Origin: Candidatus Uhrbacteria bacterium
GTDB lineage: Bacteria; Patescibacteriota; Patescibacteriia; UBA9934
Direction of reading: 5' to 3'
NCBI GenBank assembly: GCA_943359345.1
Contig: CALRHE010000001.1
Span: forward strand, 65,995-120,103
DNA length: 54,109 nt
Shown: positions 41,747 through 51,192 of the stretch, in pieces
How the letters are laid out: every line of letters starts with the position of its first letter
How positions within the stretch are numbered: position 1 is the first letter of the stretch
Translations under genes and position numbers: made by a program
Notes under the pieces: generated by a model
Databases searched by the model: none
What the model was told of the DNA's origin: nothing
What the model saw: the letters and a program-made list of their open reading frames with translations, nothing else

Positions 41747-44017
41747 ATGACCAAACTTTTGATTGTCGAGTCTCCGACAAAAGCCAAAACCATTACCAAA
41801 TTCTTAGGCCGCGACTACAAAGTCATGTCCTCTTTTGGTCATATCCGAGACCTACCTAAAAAGAAGACAGGCGTTGATGTTAACAATGGCTTTGAGCCCA
41901 CCTACGAAGTCTCACCAGATAAAAAAGCCAAAGTCAAAGAACTCAAAGACGCCGCCAAGAAAGTTGATGAGATCTACCTCGCCACCGACGAAGACCGCGA
42001 AGGTGAGGCGATTGCTTGGCACATCGCTGCGGTTTTGGGCATGGACGACAAAACTGCCAAGCGGATTACTTTTCATGAAATTACCAAGAGTGCTATTGAG
42101 CATGCCCTAACCAACTCGCGCACCATTGATCACAAACTCGTCGACGCTCAACAAGCTCGTCGCATCCTTGATCGTCTCGTAGGTTATGAGCTGTCGCCAC
42201 TTTTGTGGCGTAAAGTTGCTCGCGGTCTTTCGGCTGGTCGCGTGCAGTCAGTAGCGGTGCGGCTGGTGGTCGAGCGCGAGCGCGAACGTTTGGCTTTCAA
42301 ATCTGAAGAGTACTGGAGCATTGAAGCTGATTTCAAACAGACCGGAGCTGTTTTTCCTGGAAAACTTTTCGCTATCGGTGATAAGAAAGTAGATAAACTC
42401 GACATCAAAAACGAGGCGGCAGCCAAAGCTATCGTTGAGGCTGTCAGTGACGCAGACTTTGTAGTGAAAGATATCGAAACCAAAGAGGCCTCACGCAAGC
42501 CGCCCACCCCACTTACGACCTCAAGCTTGCAACAGGAAGCTTACAACCGCCTGGGCATGAGTGCCAAGCAGACCATGACCCTAGCTCAGCGCCTGTACGA
42601 AACCGGTCAGATCACCTACATGCGTACTGACTCGATGAACCTAGCTGAGCAGTTCACAACCGCTACCCAGGCCTATTTAAAGGCTAACTTTGGCTCAGAA
42701 TATGCCACTGGCACAGTCGTTTATAAAACCGGTAAAAAAGGTGCTCAAGAAGCTCACGAAGCTATCCGCCCCACCGATGTAACCGCTGAGCCAGAGTCAC
42801 TCAAGGCCACGCTCGAACCAGGTGAGTGGAAGCTCTACAACCTTATCTGGAGTCGCACCGTGGCCTCCCAAATGCCGAACGCCAAGATGCGCCGCACCGC
42901 TATCGACCTTGAGGGCAACCAACACACTTTCCGCGCCAACGGCAGCACACTCGTGTTCCCAGGCTTCATGAAAGTCTGGCAAGCCGCTGAAGATAAAATA
43001 CTACCCGAGCTTAAAATTGGCGAGACTCTTGGCAAACCTGTAGAAGTTAGGCCTGAGCAACATTTTACCGAACCGGCGGCTCGTTACTCTGACGCCACCT
43101 TGATTAAGGCACTAGAGGAATACGGCATTGGTCGACCTTCCACGTACGCACCAACCCTAACCACGGTGATCGACCGCGGCTACGTGATTCGTGATGACAA
43201 CAAAAAGCTTTTCCCGTCTGATACCGCTTTCATTGTTACCGATCTACTCAAGGAGCACTTCCCCAACATTGTCGATTACGACTTCACGGCCAACATGGAG
43301 AAACAATTCGATGGTATCGCCGAAGGCGAACACGAATGGCGCAAAGTCATGGCCGATTTCTACACACCTTTCCATGAACTAATTGTCTCCAAGGGTGCCG
43401 ACCTATCACGCGCTGACGTCATGAAAGAACGCGAGCTAGGTACCGATCCCAAAACCGGACTAAAAATTATCGTGCGGACTGGGCGCTTTGGCCCTTATGT
43501 CCAGGTTGGCGAAGCTACTGACGAAAACCCTAAACCCCCACGAGCTTCACTAAACAAGAATCAGCTCATGGATACCTTAACGGTCGCCGATGCTTTAAAA
43601 CTTCTGATCTTCCCTCGTACTCTCGGTAAGCTCGAAAATGGTGATGACCTGATTGTTAACAAAGGTCCATTCGGTCCGTATATGAAGTCCGGCGCTGTCA
43701 ATGTGACTTTGCCACCAGACATCGACCCATCTGAAGTAACTTTCGACCAAGCTAAAAACTTGTTTGTAGAAGGCGCCGAAAAGAAAAAGCAGATGATGGC
43801 CCCGCTCCTTGAGCTCGGTGAAGATCCAGAAACGAAAACTCCACTCCTGGTAAAATCCGGTCGCTATGGCGCTTATGTCACGGATGGAAAAACCAATGCC
43901 ACTGTGCCCAAGGACCAAGATCCAACCACTGTCACCCGTGAGCAAGCCATTGACATGCTCATCAAAAAACGTAAATCCCCCAAGCGCGCCTGGAAAGGCA
44001 AAAAGAAAGAGGCCTAG
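41747..44017 (+). CDS. topA: DNA topoisomerase I
   Basis: It relaxes negative supercoils by single-strand breaks. The 756 residues show the Toprim domain (LLIVESPTKAKTITKFLG, DEDREGEAIAWHIAAVL), the ARRILDRLVGYELSPLLW region, the catalytic Tyr motif YETGQITYMRTDSMN, GRPSTYAPTLTTVIDRGYV and a FDGIAEGEHEW stretch. Instead of C-terminal zinc fingers it has three Topo_C repeats: KTGLKIIVRTGRFGPYVQVG, DLIVNKGPFGPYMKSG and TPLLVKSGRYGAYVTDG (about 565-725), as in many Gram-positive and CPR enzymes. It ends with a basic tail and is convergent with the unknown 1101-residue gene. Confidence 0.97.
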   Translation: MTKLLIVESPTKAKTITKFLGRDYKVMSSFGHIRDLPKKKTGVDVNNGFEPTYEVSPDKKAKVKELKDAAKKVDEIYLATDEDREGEAIAWHIAAVLGMDDKTAKRITFHEITKSAIEHALTNSRTIDHKLVDAQQARRILDRLVGYELSPLLWRKVARGLSAGRVQSVAVRLVVERERERLAFKSEEYWSIEADFKQTGAVFPGKLFAIGDKKVDKLDIKNEAAAKAIVEAVSDADFVVKDIETKEASRKPPTPLTTSSLQQEAYNRLGMSAKQTMTLAQRLYETGQITYMRTDSMNLAEQFTTATQAYLKANFGSEYATGTVVYKTGKKGAQEAHEAIRPTDVTAEPESLKATLEPGEWKLYNLIWSRTVASQMPNAKMRRTAIDLEGNQHTFRANGSTLVFPGFMKVWQAAEDKILPELKIGETLGKPVEVRPEQHFTEPAARYSDATLIKALEEYGIGRPSTYAPTLTTVIDRGYVIRDDNKKLFPSDTAFIVTDLLKEHFPNIVDYDFTANMEKQFDGIAEGEHEWRKVMADFYTPFHELIVSKGADLSRADVMKERELGTDPKTGLKIIVRTGRFGPYVQVGEATDENPKPPRASLNKNQLMDTLTVADALKLLIFPRTLGKLENGDDLIVNKGPFGPYMKSGAVNVTLPPDIDPSEVTFDQAKNLFVEGAEKKKQMMAPLLELGEDPETKTPLLVKSGRYGAYVTDGKTNATVPKDQDPTTVTREQAIDMLIKKRKSPKRAWKGKKKEA

Positions 44018-44028
44018 CCCCTTTCAGA

Positions 44029-47000
44029 CTACTTACTCTGGGCTGGAGCAGCACTCGTAAAGCCCTCGGCTTCGAGCTCTGCCATGGACAGCTTGTGGCC
44101 ATCGACCACGGCTGACATGTGCCACTCGCCGTCAACAAACTCAGGGAACAAATTCAATTTATCAGCAGCTTCAGAGGTCAACCAACGACGCATTTGACCT
44201 TCATTTTGAGCTATTTGCACGGCTAAACGCTTAGCAAATAACTCCGCACTCAAGTCACTATCACTATCAAATCCGTAAGCTTCGGGATTATTTTGAATGA
44301 CTCGTTTCAAAACATAGGTTATGCCTTCGCGCTGCCCTCCACCCATAACTCTTGAACCAACCGGAATCTCACCTTGAAAGCGCACCCCGCTTGTTGGCGC
44401 TTCTGGTAGGTCAACCTGATCCGGAGTAGCCACTCCAAACCACTTATCGTGTACCTGAGCTGCGTAGGTTTTGACATTTGCCAAGGCTCGTTCAAGAAGT
44501 TCATCTACATCTAGCATTTCTGCCCCCTGCCTGAGCATATCTCCCCCAGCCGCGACCGCCGTCCCACCCAAACCGGCATAGCGAATAAGTGTACCTATGG
44601 CCTGACGCTTATCCCGAATAGAGCTACTCGGGTGTATTTTTTGCCACAATTCGGTAAAACCTTCTTTAATCACCTTAGCTACTGTCACCTCTGACTTCCT
44701 CTCACCCCGAGCTTCAGCTTGTTTAGCCAGACGATAACGCTCAACCACAGCCTGCAAGCTATAAGCCGATCCTCTGGCTAAGTGCAATCCGGCCAGCGCC
44801 ACCCCGGCCCCAGACGCAGCTGCCGTTGCGCTAGCTACCACGAGCGATGAATTCACGGCCTCCCGCATCACCTTGCCACCTGAAACTTTACTAATCAGGT
44901 GAGCATCTAGCATGACCTTGGCCTCGGCCGCCTCGGCTACGGCTTTATCCATCGCCTCCTTGAAGCGCTCTGCGTATTCAGCTTCAACATCGGAGCCATG
45001 AGACCCAAAATTGGACAAAACCGTTTCTAGCTTTTGTGCTAGCAAAGTTTTTAGTTCTGGTGTTAAACGACGAAGGTTTTTAATCTCTGCCAATAAATTT
45101 TGCTGGCGTTCACGCAGATTCTCTAAGCGGACTTCTAATAAGTTACCAGTGACGGGATTGCGCACCCCGTACACGTCCTGTCGAGCTCGGACAGCCTCAA
45201 GAATGACCCGCTGAAAATCTTTACTATCTAGGTGAGCGGCAACCGACTGGGTAGACCAACGCAACAAATCTGGCACCAGTGCAGCTCCCCAAGTGCTAGC
45301 CAGACCGCCAGCTACTCCAGCTGTGACCTGCAACAATTTTTCAGACTTGCCAGCTTCAAGCCGGCCCTCAAGCTCGCGCGGAGATAATTCACCTAAAATC
45401 TCTTCCTTATACACTCTGCTCCAACCATTGCGAATGTAGTCAGCCGCTCTAGCCCAGGTAGCTGCAACGCCAGCTAACATGCCTCGTCTTGGTTCAATAG
45501 CTGGTTGTGCGGAATCGGTCTGTGGCCGCACTGCTGCTGCAGTAGTTCTAGGTTTGCGCACTCGCTTAGTCTTAGGCCGAACTACGGACTCAACTTCCTC
45601 ATGCTCTGATTCCGAATCCAATTCAAAACGAATACTTTCTAATGAGGCTGCGTAGCGCTTAAGATCTTCCTCTATTGCTTGAGCCCTAACCCGAGACAAG
45701 CCTAGATCAAATCCGGCCTGGTGATCAGCCTTAAGCACGTCTAAAACTTCAGTTAGTTTAGCCGCCGCGTTACTGAGCGAGGCCTGCAAAAAATCAACAT
45801 TTGGCACGTCTACATTCAACTGATCACGAATCTCGAGCAGGCCCTGCTCAAGCTCCGTCAGTTTAGCCTGAATATCAAGGTTAATCGGCTCTAAATCAGA
45901 AGTGCTAAGTTCGACCGGACTACTCTTAATTTTTCGAATACGCCCAAGCAAGCGCCGTCGCTCCCGGCGACCATCACTAACACCTACCTCAAGACGTACT
46001 TTGTCTAACTTAGACAGTCTGCCTTGATCAAAGGCTAGTTTTAGGCGTTTAGTCTCGGCCTCCAAAGCCTGCAAAGCGGTTTCAAGCTTAGCCGGAGCTA
46101 GCTCACTCAGGGCTGCATCAGTGTCTGAATCAATCAAAACCTGAGCTTCTCCCAACACACTGATCCAACCCGCGGCCGCTTGTTCGGCCAGGTCGGCCTC
46201 CGAACGCTTATCCGGCAATCCCAACGCCTCATCGCTCGGCCCCGAGCTTGAGTTAGCTAGTTTGGCCAGGGCACGCTCGCGTCGACTCATCACCGACGCA
46301 GATTCGACTTGAGCTTGAGCAGGCACCGGTACAGGCGCTAACGATTCAGCCCGGACCCTATCTCTAGCCGCAATCTCTAACTTCACCTTTACCAATTCTT
46401 GGGTGTCTGTACTCGGAGCTTCGTTAGGATCTACTCCACCGACAGTATCAAGTTGTTTTTGACGTTCAACCAGTCGCTCGAAAGCTCTTTGCTGACGTGC
46501 CAACGTTTTAATGCGCTTAAAAAATTCTTTCTGTCGCGCCGGCAAGACTGCCGCATACACATCCTCCAATTTGAATCTATCAAAACCAACCGTACACTCA
46601 ACAATCATGCGTTCTCGCACGTCTTCGGTTAAAGGTTTATTTCTAAAACCAGGTTGCCAAACATCTGCATTAGCCGTCAAGCTATCTAAACCTGATTTGA
46701 GCTGCTCGCTTAAACTATCAAGACTGTCTTGCACCTCCTCTTGTGTAAGTGTCTTATAGACTTCTGGTATGGCCGCATGATCTTGACTATCAGGAACAGA
46801 TAACGGCTGCCCTGGCGTCACCTCAGCTGAGGTCAATAACTTTTCAAAATGGTCGGCCAGATCGTACATAGCCTTATCGGGCTGGGCTCCTGCCAATTTT
46901 GGGTCAATCTCTGGTGCGCGTGGTTTAGCCTTAAAACTTCGCAGGTTTTCTGACGGTAGCAACTGCAACTTAGCCTCAATGTCAGCCCTAAGTGCTTTAG

Positions 47001-47334
47001 CCGCCGCTGCTAACTTATTACCAGCTCTGACCTTGTCGGTCATTGGTAGTAACGAATCACTAAGCGAGCTCAGCTCTACTCTTGAATCAGTCGTGGCCAA
47101 AGTTGCTTTAGCGACCTCCAGGGTAGCGGCATAACCTGCGCGTAGCTCGGCCCGTGCATCTGGTAATGTTGGTACCACCTCAGCAGACCCTGCTGCCGTG
47201 GGCTCAGCAGATTTATAGTTACGGGCTGCATCACGTTGCCTGATTTGCTCAGCAGCAGCCGCCAACACATCACTAAAACCAACACCCGAGCCAGAGCCTT
47301 GATTACCTTGTTTTCGATCACGCTTAGCTACCAT
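44029..47334 (-). CDS. Very large helical protein of unknown function with two hydrophobic segments
   Basis: Using ATG 47334 (MVAKRDRKQGNQGSGSG) the protein has 1101 residues; a TTG at 47355 would overlap the upstream gene. It has no recognised domain. Residues 1-550 are Ala/Leu/Glu-rich helix, often coiled-coil-like (ALQALEAETKRLKLAFDQGR, KLTELEQGLLEIRDQL), then comes a basic linker (KTKRVRKPRTTAAAVRP). Two hydrophobic stretches lie near 675-695 (VTAGVAGGLASTWGAALV) and 830-860 (SSLVVASATAAASGAGVAL); between and after them are helices. The C-terminal 120 residues look folded (VGSRVMGGGQREGITYVLKR). No signal peptide is seen. It is co-oriented with a small upstream gene four bases away. The architecture is a long fibrous or membrane-bound cytoplasmic protein. 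Confidence 0.75.
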   Translation of the reverse strand: MVAKRDRKQGNQGSGSGVGFSDVLAAAAEQIRQRDAARNYKSAEPTAAGSAEVVPTLPDARAELRAGYAATLEVAKATLATTDSRVELSSLSDSLLPMTDKVRAGNKLAAAAKALRADIEAKLQLLPSENLRSFKAKPRAPEIDPKLAGAQPDKAMYDLADHFEKLLTSAEVTPGQPLSVPDSQDHAAIPEVYKTLTQEEVQDSLDSLSEQLKSGLDSLTANADVWQPGFRNKPLTEDVRERMIVECTVGFDRFKLEDVYAAVLPARQKEFFKRIKTLARQQRAFERLVERQKQLDTVGGVDPNEAPSTDTQELVKVKLEIAARDRVRAESLAPVPVPAQAQVESASVMSRRERALAKLANSSSGPSDEALGLPDKRSEADLAEQAAAGWISVLGEAQVLIDSDTDAALSELAPAKLETALQALEAETKRLKLAFDQGRLSKLDKVRLEVGVSDGRRERRRLLGRIRKIKSSPVELSTSDLEPINLDIQAKLTELEQGLLEIRDQLNVDVPNVDFLQASLSNAAAKLTEVLDVLKADHQAGFDLGLSRVRAQAIEEDLKRYAASLESIRFELDSESEHEEVESVVRPKTKRVRKPRTTAAAVRPQTDSAQPAIEPRRGMLAGVAATWARAADYIRNGWSRVYKEEILGELSPRELEGRLEAGKSEKLLQVTAGVAGGLASTWGAALVPDLLRWSTQSVAAHLDSKDFQRVILEAVRARQDVYGVRNPVTGNLLEVRLENLRERQQNLLAEIKNLRRLTPELKTLLAQKLETVLSNFGSHGSDVEAEYAERFKEAMDKAVAEAAEAKVMLDAHLISKVSGGKVMREAVNSSLVVASATAAASGAGVALAGLHLARGSAYSLQAVVERYRLAKQAEARGERKSEVTVAKVIKEGFTELWQKIHPSSSIRDKRQAIGTLIRYAGLGGTAVAAGGDMLRQGAEMLDVDELLERALANVKTYAAQVHDKWFGVATPDQVDLPEAPTSGVRFQGEIPVGSRVMGGGQREGITYVLKRVIQNNPEAYGFDSDSDLSAELFAKRLAVQIAQNEGQMRRWLTSEAADKLNLFPEFVDGEWHMSAVVDGHKLSMAELEAEGFTSAAPAQSK

Positions 47335-47338
47335 AAGC

Positions 47339-47638
47339 TTAGCCGTTGGCTTCAAGAGTTGCCTGCACCTCAGCCATAATTTGATCAGCTTCGGTTTCTA
47401 GAGCCGCCATAGACAAATCGCGCTGGTGACGTGCGGCCCTAATTGAAATATTCAAGTCCTCAAGTTCATGAGTTGACTGAGCAGTCATGTCAGCCCGCAG
47501 CACAGCGTCAAACTTTTTGAGTTGCTCCAGACTCATGTCTGGAATCAAAACCGCCCAAGCCTGTTTTTCAGCAACCGAAAAATGAGACGCCGCCAGCATT
47601 TCAGCTAAATGTTGTCCGTACGCACGCGCATCATCCAT
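47339..47638 (-). CDS. Small helical protein of unknown function, partner of the 1101-residue gene
   Basis: This encodes 99 residues, all predicted helix (MDDARAYGQHLAEMLAASHF, MSLEQLKKFDAVLRADMTAQ, ALETEADQIMAEVQATLEAN). It has no membrane segment or catalytic motif. The central DMSLEQLKKFDAVL and its length resemble small adaptor or chaperone-like helical bundles, but no family is recognised. Its stop is four bases from the large unknown gene's ATG, and its start at 47638 is divergent from relA. The two are very likely co-expressed. Confidence 0.6.
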   Translation of the reverse strand: MDDARAYGQHLAEMLAASHFSVAEKQAWAVLIPDMSLEQLKKFDAVLRADMTAQSTHELEDLNISIRAARHQRDLSMAALETEADQIMAEVQATLEANG

Positions 47639-47735
47639 AACTGCTGTATATTGTACTACAATCTGTGCTCATTCTGGTCCTTGGTTGTCCCCCTTTACGA
47701 ACGCGTGCGACAGCGGTATGTTTTATAGTACCTGT

Positions 47736-49211
47736 ATGTCTGTTGAGTTTGATAAGTTTCGAGAAGTTCTCGATAGTCGCTATTCTCAAGACGACATCGC
47801 GCTCATAGAGCGTGCTTTTGAGTTCGCAAAAACTGCTCATGACGGTCAGTTCCGCGTGACCGGCGAGCCTTATTTTGCTCACTCAGCAGCCGTAGCCGCT
47901 AAGCTGGCCGATCTCAAACTCCCGAGTGCAGTCATTGTCGCCGGGGTCCTACATGACGTTCCAGAAGATACTAGTAAGACCTTACAAGATGTCATTGATG
48001 AGTTCGGTGATGATATCGCCAGCATGGTTGGCGCCGTCACCAAGCTGGGTAAAGTTAAGTACCGGGGTGAGGACAGGTACGCTGAAAATCTGCGTAAAAT
48101 GTTCGTGGCCATGGCCCAAGACGTACGGGTGATTTTCATCAAATTCGCAGACCGCATGCACAACATGGAAACGCTCTACGCGCTTGAAGAAAAAAAGCGT
48201 ATTCGGATCGCTAAAGAAGTCTTGGAAATCTACGCTCCGATTGCAAACCGTCTGGGCATGGGCGAATATCGGGGTTTGTTTGAAGACTACGCCTTTAAAT
48301 ATTTACAACCCAAGGAATACAGCTGGACCCAACATTTACTTGAGGAAAGAGTTAAAAAATTTGGGCCAGCCATGGAACGAGCAATAAAAAGCGTAGATTT
48401 TGAATTGCGTAAAAATGGTGTTCAAGGTGTAGAGCTACACGGACGCGTCAAACATTGCTACAGCCTGCACCGCAAACTTTTGCGTTATAAAAGTGATATC
48501 AGCAAAGTTTATGACATTGTAGCCTTGCGCATTTTGGTTAAGGATATTCCAGCCTGCTACGGCGCGCTTGGCGTTTTACACGGTCTGTACACCCCTTTGC
48601 CTGGCCGCATCAAGGATTACATTGCTCAACCTAAACCAAACGGTTATCAGTCGCTCCACACTTCAGTCTTTGATGAACAAGGTTCAGTGCTTGAGTTCCA
48701 AATCCGTACTCATCAGATGCATGAAGAGAATGAATACGGTGTGGCAGCCCATTGGCGCTATAAAGAAAAAGGCACAGCCCCTAATGAACGTCAGGTGCGC
48801 TGGATGGAAGAATTGGCTCTGATCCAAAAAGAACTGTCTACCTCTGACTTCATGCAACACCTGAACGAGCTTAAGCTCGACATGTTCAGCGACCGTATCT
48901 TTGTGTTCACTCCGCGCGGTGATGTCATCGACCTACCAGAACACTCAACGCCCATAGACCTAGCCTATGCCATCCACTCAGAAATCGGCAATAAAGCCGT
49001 GCAGACACGCATTAATGGCGAGATCGCTAGTTTGGACACCCCACTTAAATCAGGTGACTTATGTGAAATTATTGTGGATCGTAATCGCAAACTCCCCAAT
49101 GAAGATTGGCTCGGTTTTATAAAAACCCGTCACGCCAGGGAAAAAATCAAAGACGCGCTCAGAGGTAGCAAACCTGGTCTGTGGTCATCACTTATGAAGC
49201 ACGTCCGGTGA
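47736..49211 (+). CDS. Bifunctional (p)ppGpp synthetase/hydrolase, RelA/SpoT family
   Basis: It makes and/or breaks the alarmone (p)ppGpp. The frame opens at 47685; the ATG at 47736 (MSVEFDKFREVLDSR) is preferred. Over 491 residues it shows the HD hydrolase domain (AKTAHDGQFRVTGEPYFAHS, VAGVLHDVPEDT, IKFADRMHNMETL), the synthetase domain (RVKHCYSLHRKLLRYKSDIS, YDIVALRILVKD, GRIKDYIAQPKPNGYQSLHT) and a TGS domain (DRIFVFTPRGDVIDLPEHST, about 390-455). It has no C-terminal ACT domain, so it is shorter than E. coli RelA/SpoT. The HD motif is intact, so hydrolysis is likely. Its last 20 bases overlap the parB 3' end on the other strand. Confidence 0.93.
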   Translation: MSVEFDKFREVLDSRYSQDDIALIERAFEFAKTAHDGQFRVTGEPYFAHSAAVAAKLADLKLPSAVIVAGVLHDVPEDTSKTLQDVIDEFGDDIASMVGAVTKLGKVKYRGEDRYAENLRKMFVAMAQDVRVIFIKFADRMHNMETLYALEEKKRIRIAKEVLEIYAPIANRLGMGEYRGLFEDYAFKYLQPKEYSWTQHLLEERVKKFGPAMERAIKSVDFELRKNGVQGVELHGRVKHCYSLHRKLLRYKSDISKVYDIVALRILVKDIPACYGALGVLHGLYTPLPGRIKDYIAQPKPNGYQSLHTSVFDEQGSVLEFQIRTHQMHEENEYGVAAHWRYKEKGTAPNERQVRWMEELALIQKELSTSDFMQHLNELKLDMFSDRIFVFTPRGDVIDLPEHSTPIDLAYAIHSEIGNKAVQTRINGEIASLDTPLKSGDLCEIIVDRNRKLPNEDWLGFIKTRHAREKIKDALRGSKPGLWSSLMKHVR

Positions 49212-50157
49212 ATCGATCAACCAGTTCTTTAAGGTCTTCACGCGAATAAAAATGTACGATCACCCGACCAGTCCCACCCTGCATTTCAATCACAACCTTG
49301 GTACCAAGTTTTTCTCTGAGCTCACCCTCTAAAGCGGCCAAATTAGGGTCCTTGCCAGCACTCGCCTTGCGGCTTTTAGCTCCAGCTTTAGCCTCGGCTT
49401 CACGCACTGTCATCTTGCCTGTCAGCATCTGATTGTAAATTTCACGTCGTCGACTAGGCACCGGCTCAGCCAGTAAGGTCCTGGCATGACTGCGTGAAAT
49501 CCGACCCTGAGCCAAAGCCTCAAGCATGTCTTTTTCAAGCTCCAACAGGCGTAAGGCGTTGGTGATTGTAGATCGAGCCTTGCCCACGCGTCCGGCTATG
49601 TCTTCCTGAAGCAAGCCGAACTGCTCAATCAGCACCTGATAAGCCTTAGCCTCTTCAACTGGATTCAAGTCCTGACGTTGAATGTTTTCAATCAAGGCCA
49701 GCTCGAGCTTCTCTTGCTCATCAGCTCTGGGCCTAACAATGATAGGGATTTTTTCAAGACCGAGTGCTCTTGAGGCACGCAAACGGCGTTCACCGGCGAT
49801 CAATTCGTATTTGCCTTTACCAGCCTCAATAGCCACCAGCGGTTGCAAGATGCCATGCTCAAGAATGCTGGCCTTCAAATCTGATAAAGCTTCGTCATCA
49901 AACTGAGTACGAGGTTGTTGGCTGTTGGCTTTAATATCACTCGGCGACACGTAACGAATTTTTAAATCACCTTCACCACTATCGATCGGTTCAGGGCTGA
50001 AGCTCGATGACTCAGCCGACTGATACGGCTCCGCAACCACAATAGGCGTAGCCACAGCAACCTGGGCCGAGACCGAACTCAAGACTGGTACCGACCCCGA
50101 ACCAGGACCAATCAATGATCCCAAGCCTCTCCCAAGCCCCCCCTTTGGTTTTGACAT
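49192..50157 (-). CDS. parB: Chromosome-partitioning protein ParB
   Basis: ParB is a CTP-dependent clamp that loads at parS and helps segregate the chromosome with ParA and SMC. The start was set to ATG 50157 (MSKPKGGLGRGLGSLIGPG), the classic N-terminus that stimulates ParA; a longer frame begins inside parA. Domains: a variable Ser/Pro linker, the ParB nuclease-like domain (SDIKANSQQPRTQFDDEAL, GILQPLVAIEAGKG, YELIAGERRLRASRALGLEK with the GERRxRA CTP box), the HTH (LLQEDIAGRVGKARSTITNA) and a C-terminal dimerisation region. Length 321 is normal. No TGTTTCACGTGAAACA-type parS was seen in the window. Confidence 0.96.
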   Translation of the reverse strand: MSKPKGGLGRGLGSLIGPGSGSVPVLSSVSAQVAVATPIVVAEPYQSAESSSFSPEPIDSGEGDLKIRYVSPSDIKANSQQPRTQFDDEALSDLKASILEHGILQPLVAIEAGKGKYELIAGERRLRASRALGLEKIPIIVRPRADEQEKLELALIENIQRQDLNPVEEAKAYQVLIEQFGLLQEDIAGRVGKARSTITNALRLLELEKDMLEALAQGRISRSHARTLLAEPVPSRRREIYNQMLTGKMTVREAEAKAGAKSRKASAGKDPNLAALEGELREKLGTKVVIEMQGGTGRVIVHFYSREDLKELVDRFTGRAS

Positions 50158-50170
50158 AATGCTTACCTTA

Positions 50171-50941
50171 CTAGGTTTGAGCCTGCTCTCGCTCCAGAAA
50201 CTCTCGTGCCAACCGTTCGTAGGCCCTAGCCGCCTTAGAAGCGGGATCGTAATGAAGAATCGACTTACCAAAGCTAGGTGCCTCGGCCAGACGCACGCTT
50301 CTAGGAATGACCGAACGGAAAATCTTGCCTGGAAAATGTTTATACAGCTCTTGCAAGACTTGATTTGAAAGATTGGTTCGTGGATCGAACATAGTTATCA
50401 CTGCGCCCATGATAGCAAGCTCTGGCTTCAAATGCTCGCGCACCAAGTTTACTGTCTGCATAAGCTGGCCCAAACCCTCTAAGGCATAGTACTCAGCCTG
50501 CACCGGCACCAGCACGCTGTCACTGGCTACCAAGCCGTTGATAGTCAGCAAGCCAAGTGACGGCGGGTTGTCTATAATGATGTAATCGTAATCATTACGC
50601 ACTGACAATAAGGCCTGTTCAAGCTTTCGCTCACGGTTAAACTCGTTTACTAGCTCTACCTGAGCACCAGCCAAATTGGGGCTACCAGGCAAAATCGACA
50701 AACCAGCGTGGGCTGAGGACAAAATATACTCTTTGGTGTTCTCAACATTTGATAAAGCTTCATACGTTCCTGGCAACTCGTTAATGTCATGACCAAAACC
50801 GCTCGAAGCATTACCTTGCGGATCCAGATCAACTAATAATACATATTTCCCGTAGTGGGCCAAATATGCCGCCAAATTCATGGAGGTCGTGGTTTTACCC
50901 ACCCCCCCTTTCTGGTTCACCACCGAGACAATGTGTGCCAT
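50171..50941 (-). CDS. parA: Chromosome-partitioning ATPase ParA (Soj)
   Basis: This is a deviant Walker-type ATPase that moves ParB-bound chromosome regions. The start was set to ATG 50941, giving MAHIVSVVNQKGGVGKTTTS, the family N-terminus with the signature Lys in KGGVGKTT (Lys11, Lys16). Switch regions LLVDLDPQGNASSGFG and DYIIIDNPPSLGLLTINGL, and QAEYYALEGLGQLMQTV, are present. Length 256 is normal. parB begins 13 bases after its stop, so the two form one operon, transcribed toward relA. Confidence 0.96.
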   Translation of the reverse strand: MAHIVSVVNQKGGVGKTTTSMNLAAYLAHYGKYVLLVDLDPQGNASSGFGHDINELPGTYEALSNVENTKEYILSSAHAGLSILPGSPNLAGAQVELVNEFNRERKLEQALLSVRNDYDYIIIDNPPSLGLLTINGLVASDSVLVPVQAEYYALEGLGQLMQTVNLVREHLKPELAIMGAVITMFDPRTNLSNQVLQELYKHFPGKIFRSVIPRSVRLAEAPSFGKSILHYDPASKAARAYERLAREFLEREQAQT

Positions 50942-51004
50942 ATTCGATGCAAAGTTTACCATATTCACATTCATCTACCAGTTCACTATAAACAGCTTGA
51001 GAAC

Positions 51005-51033
51005 TTGAAAACTTTGGCTGGTTCTGCTAATAT
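51005..51033 (+). promoter_or_regulatory. Promoter for tRNA-Leu
   Basis: TTGAAA (51005-51010), 17 bases, TAATAT (51028-51033) with TGC directly before the -10 (extended -10). Transcription would begin near 51040, just before the tRNA 5' end at 51045. It is divergent from parA. Confidence 0.75.
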
Positions 51034-51044
51034 TCCTGCCGTGC

Positions 51045-51130
51045 GCCGGGGTGGCGGAATGGTATACGCGACGGACTCAAAATCCGTTTCTCGCAAGAGA
51101 TTGAGGGTTCGAGTCCCTCTCCCGGTACCA
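51045..51130 (+). tRNA. tRNA-Leu (anticodon CAA)
   Basis: Acceptor GCCGGGG pairs with TCCCGGT with G-U at both ends, then A and encoded CCA (51128-51130). The anticodon arm ACGGA-CTCAAAA-TCCGT gives CAA. A long variable arm follows (TTTCTCGCAAGAGATT), the class II mark of Leu tRNAs. Confidence 0.95.
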
Positions 51131-51192
51131 GAGACCTCATACAATATCAGGATACTGCGCTGCGGTACCCCAAATATTTTATGAGATCTCTG
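51129..51192 (+). other. Hairpin downstream of tRNA-Leu
   Basis: CAGAGACCTCAT (51129-51140, starting in the tRNA CCA) and ATGAGATCTCTG (51181-51192) pair at 11 of 12 positions around a 40-base loop. It may shield the tRNA 3' end or be a precursor processing signal. No T-run follows. Confidence 0.45.

Noticed and set aside
49192-50941. Nearby replication origin or parS site
   Set aside because: parAB often lies near oriC, but no dnaA gene, DnaA-box cluster or TGTTTCACGTGAAACA-like site was seen.
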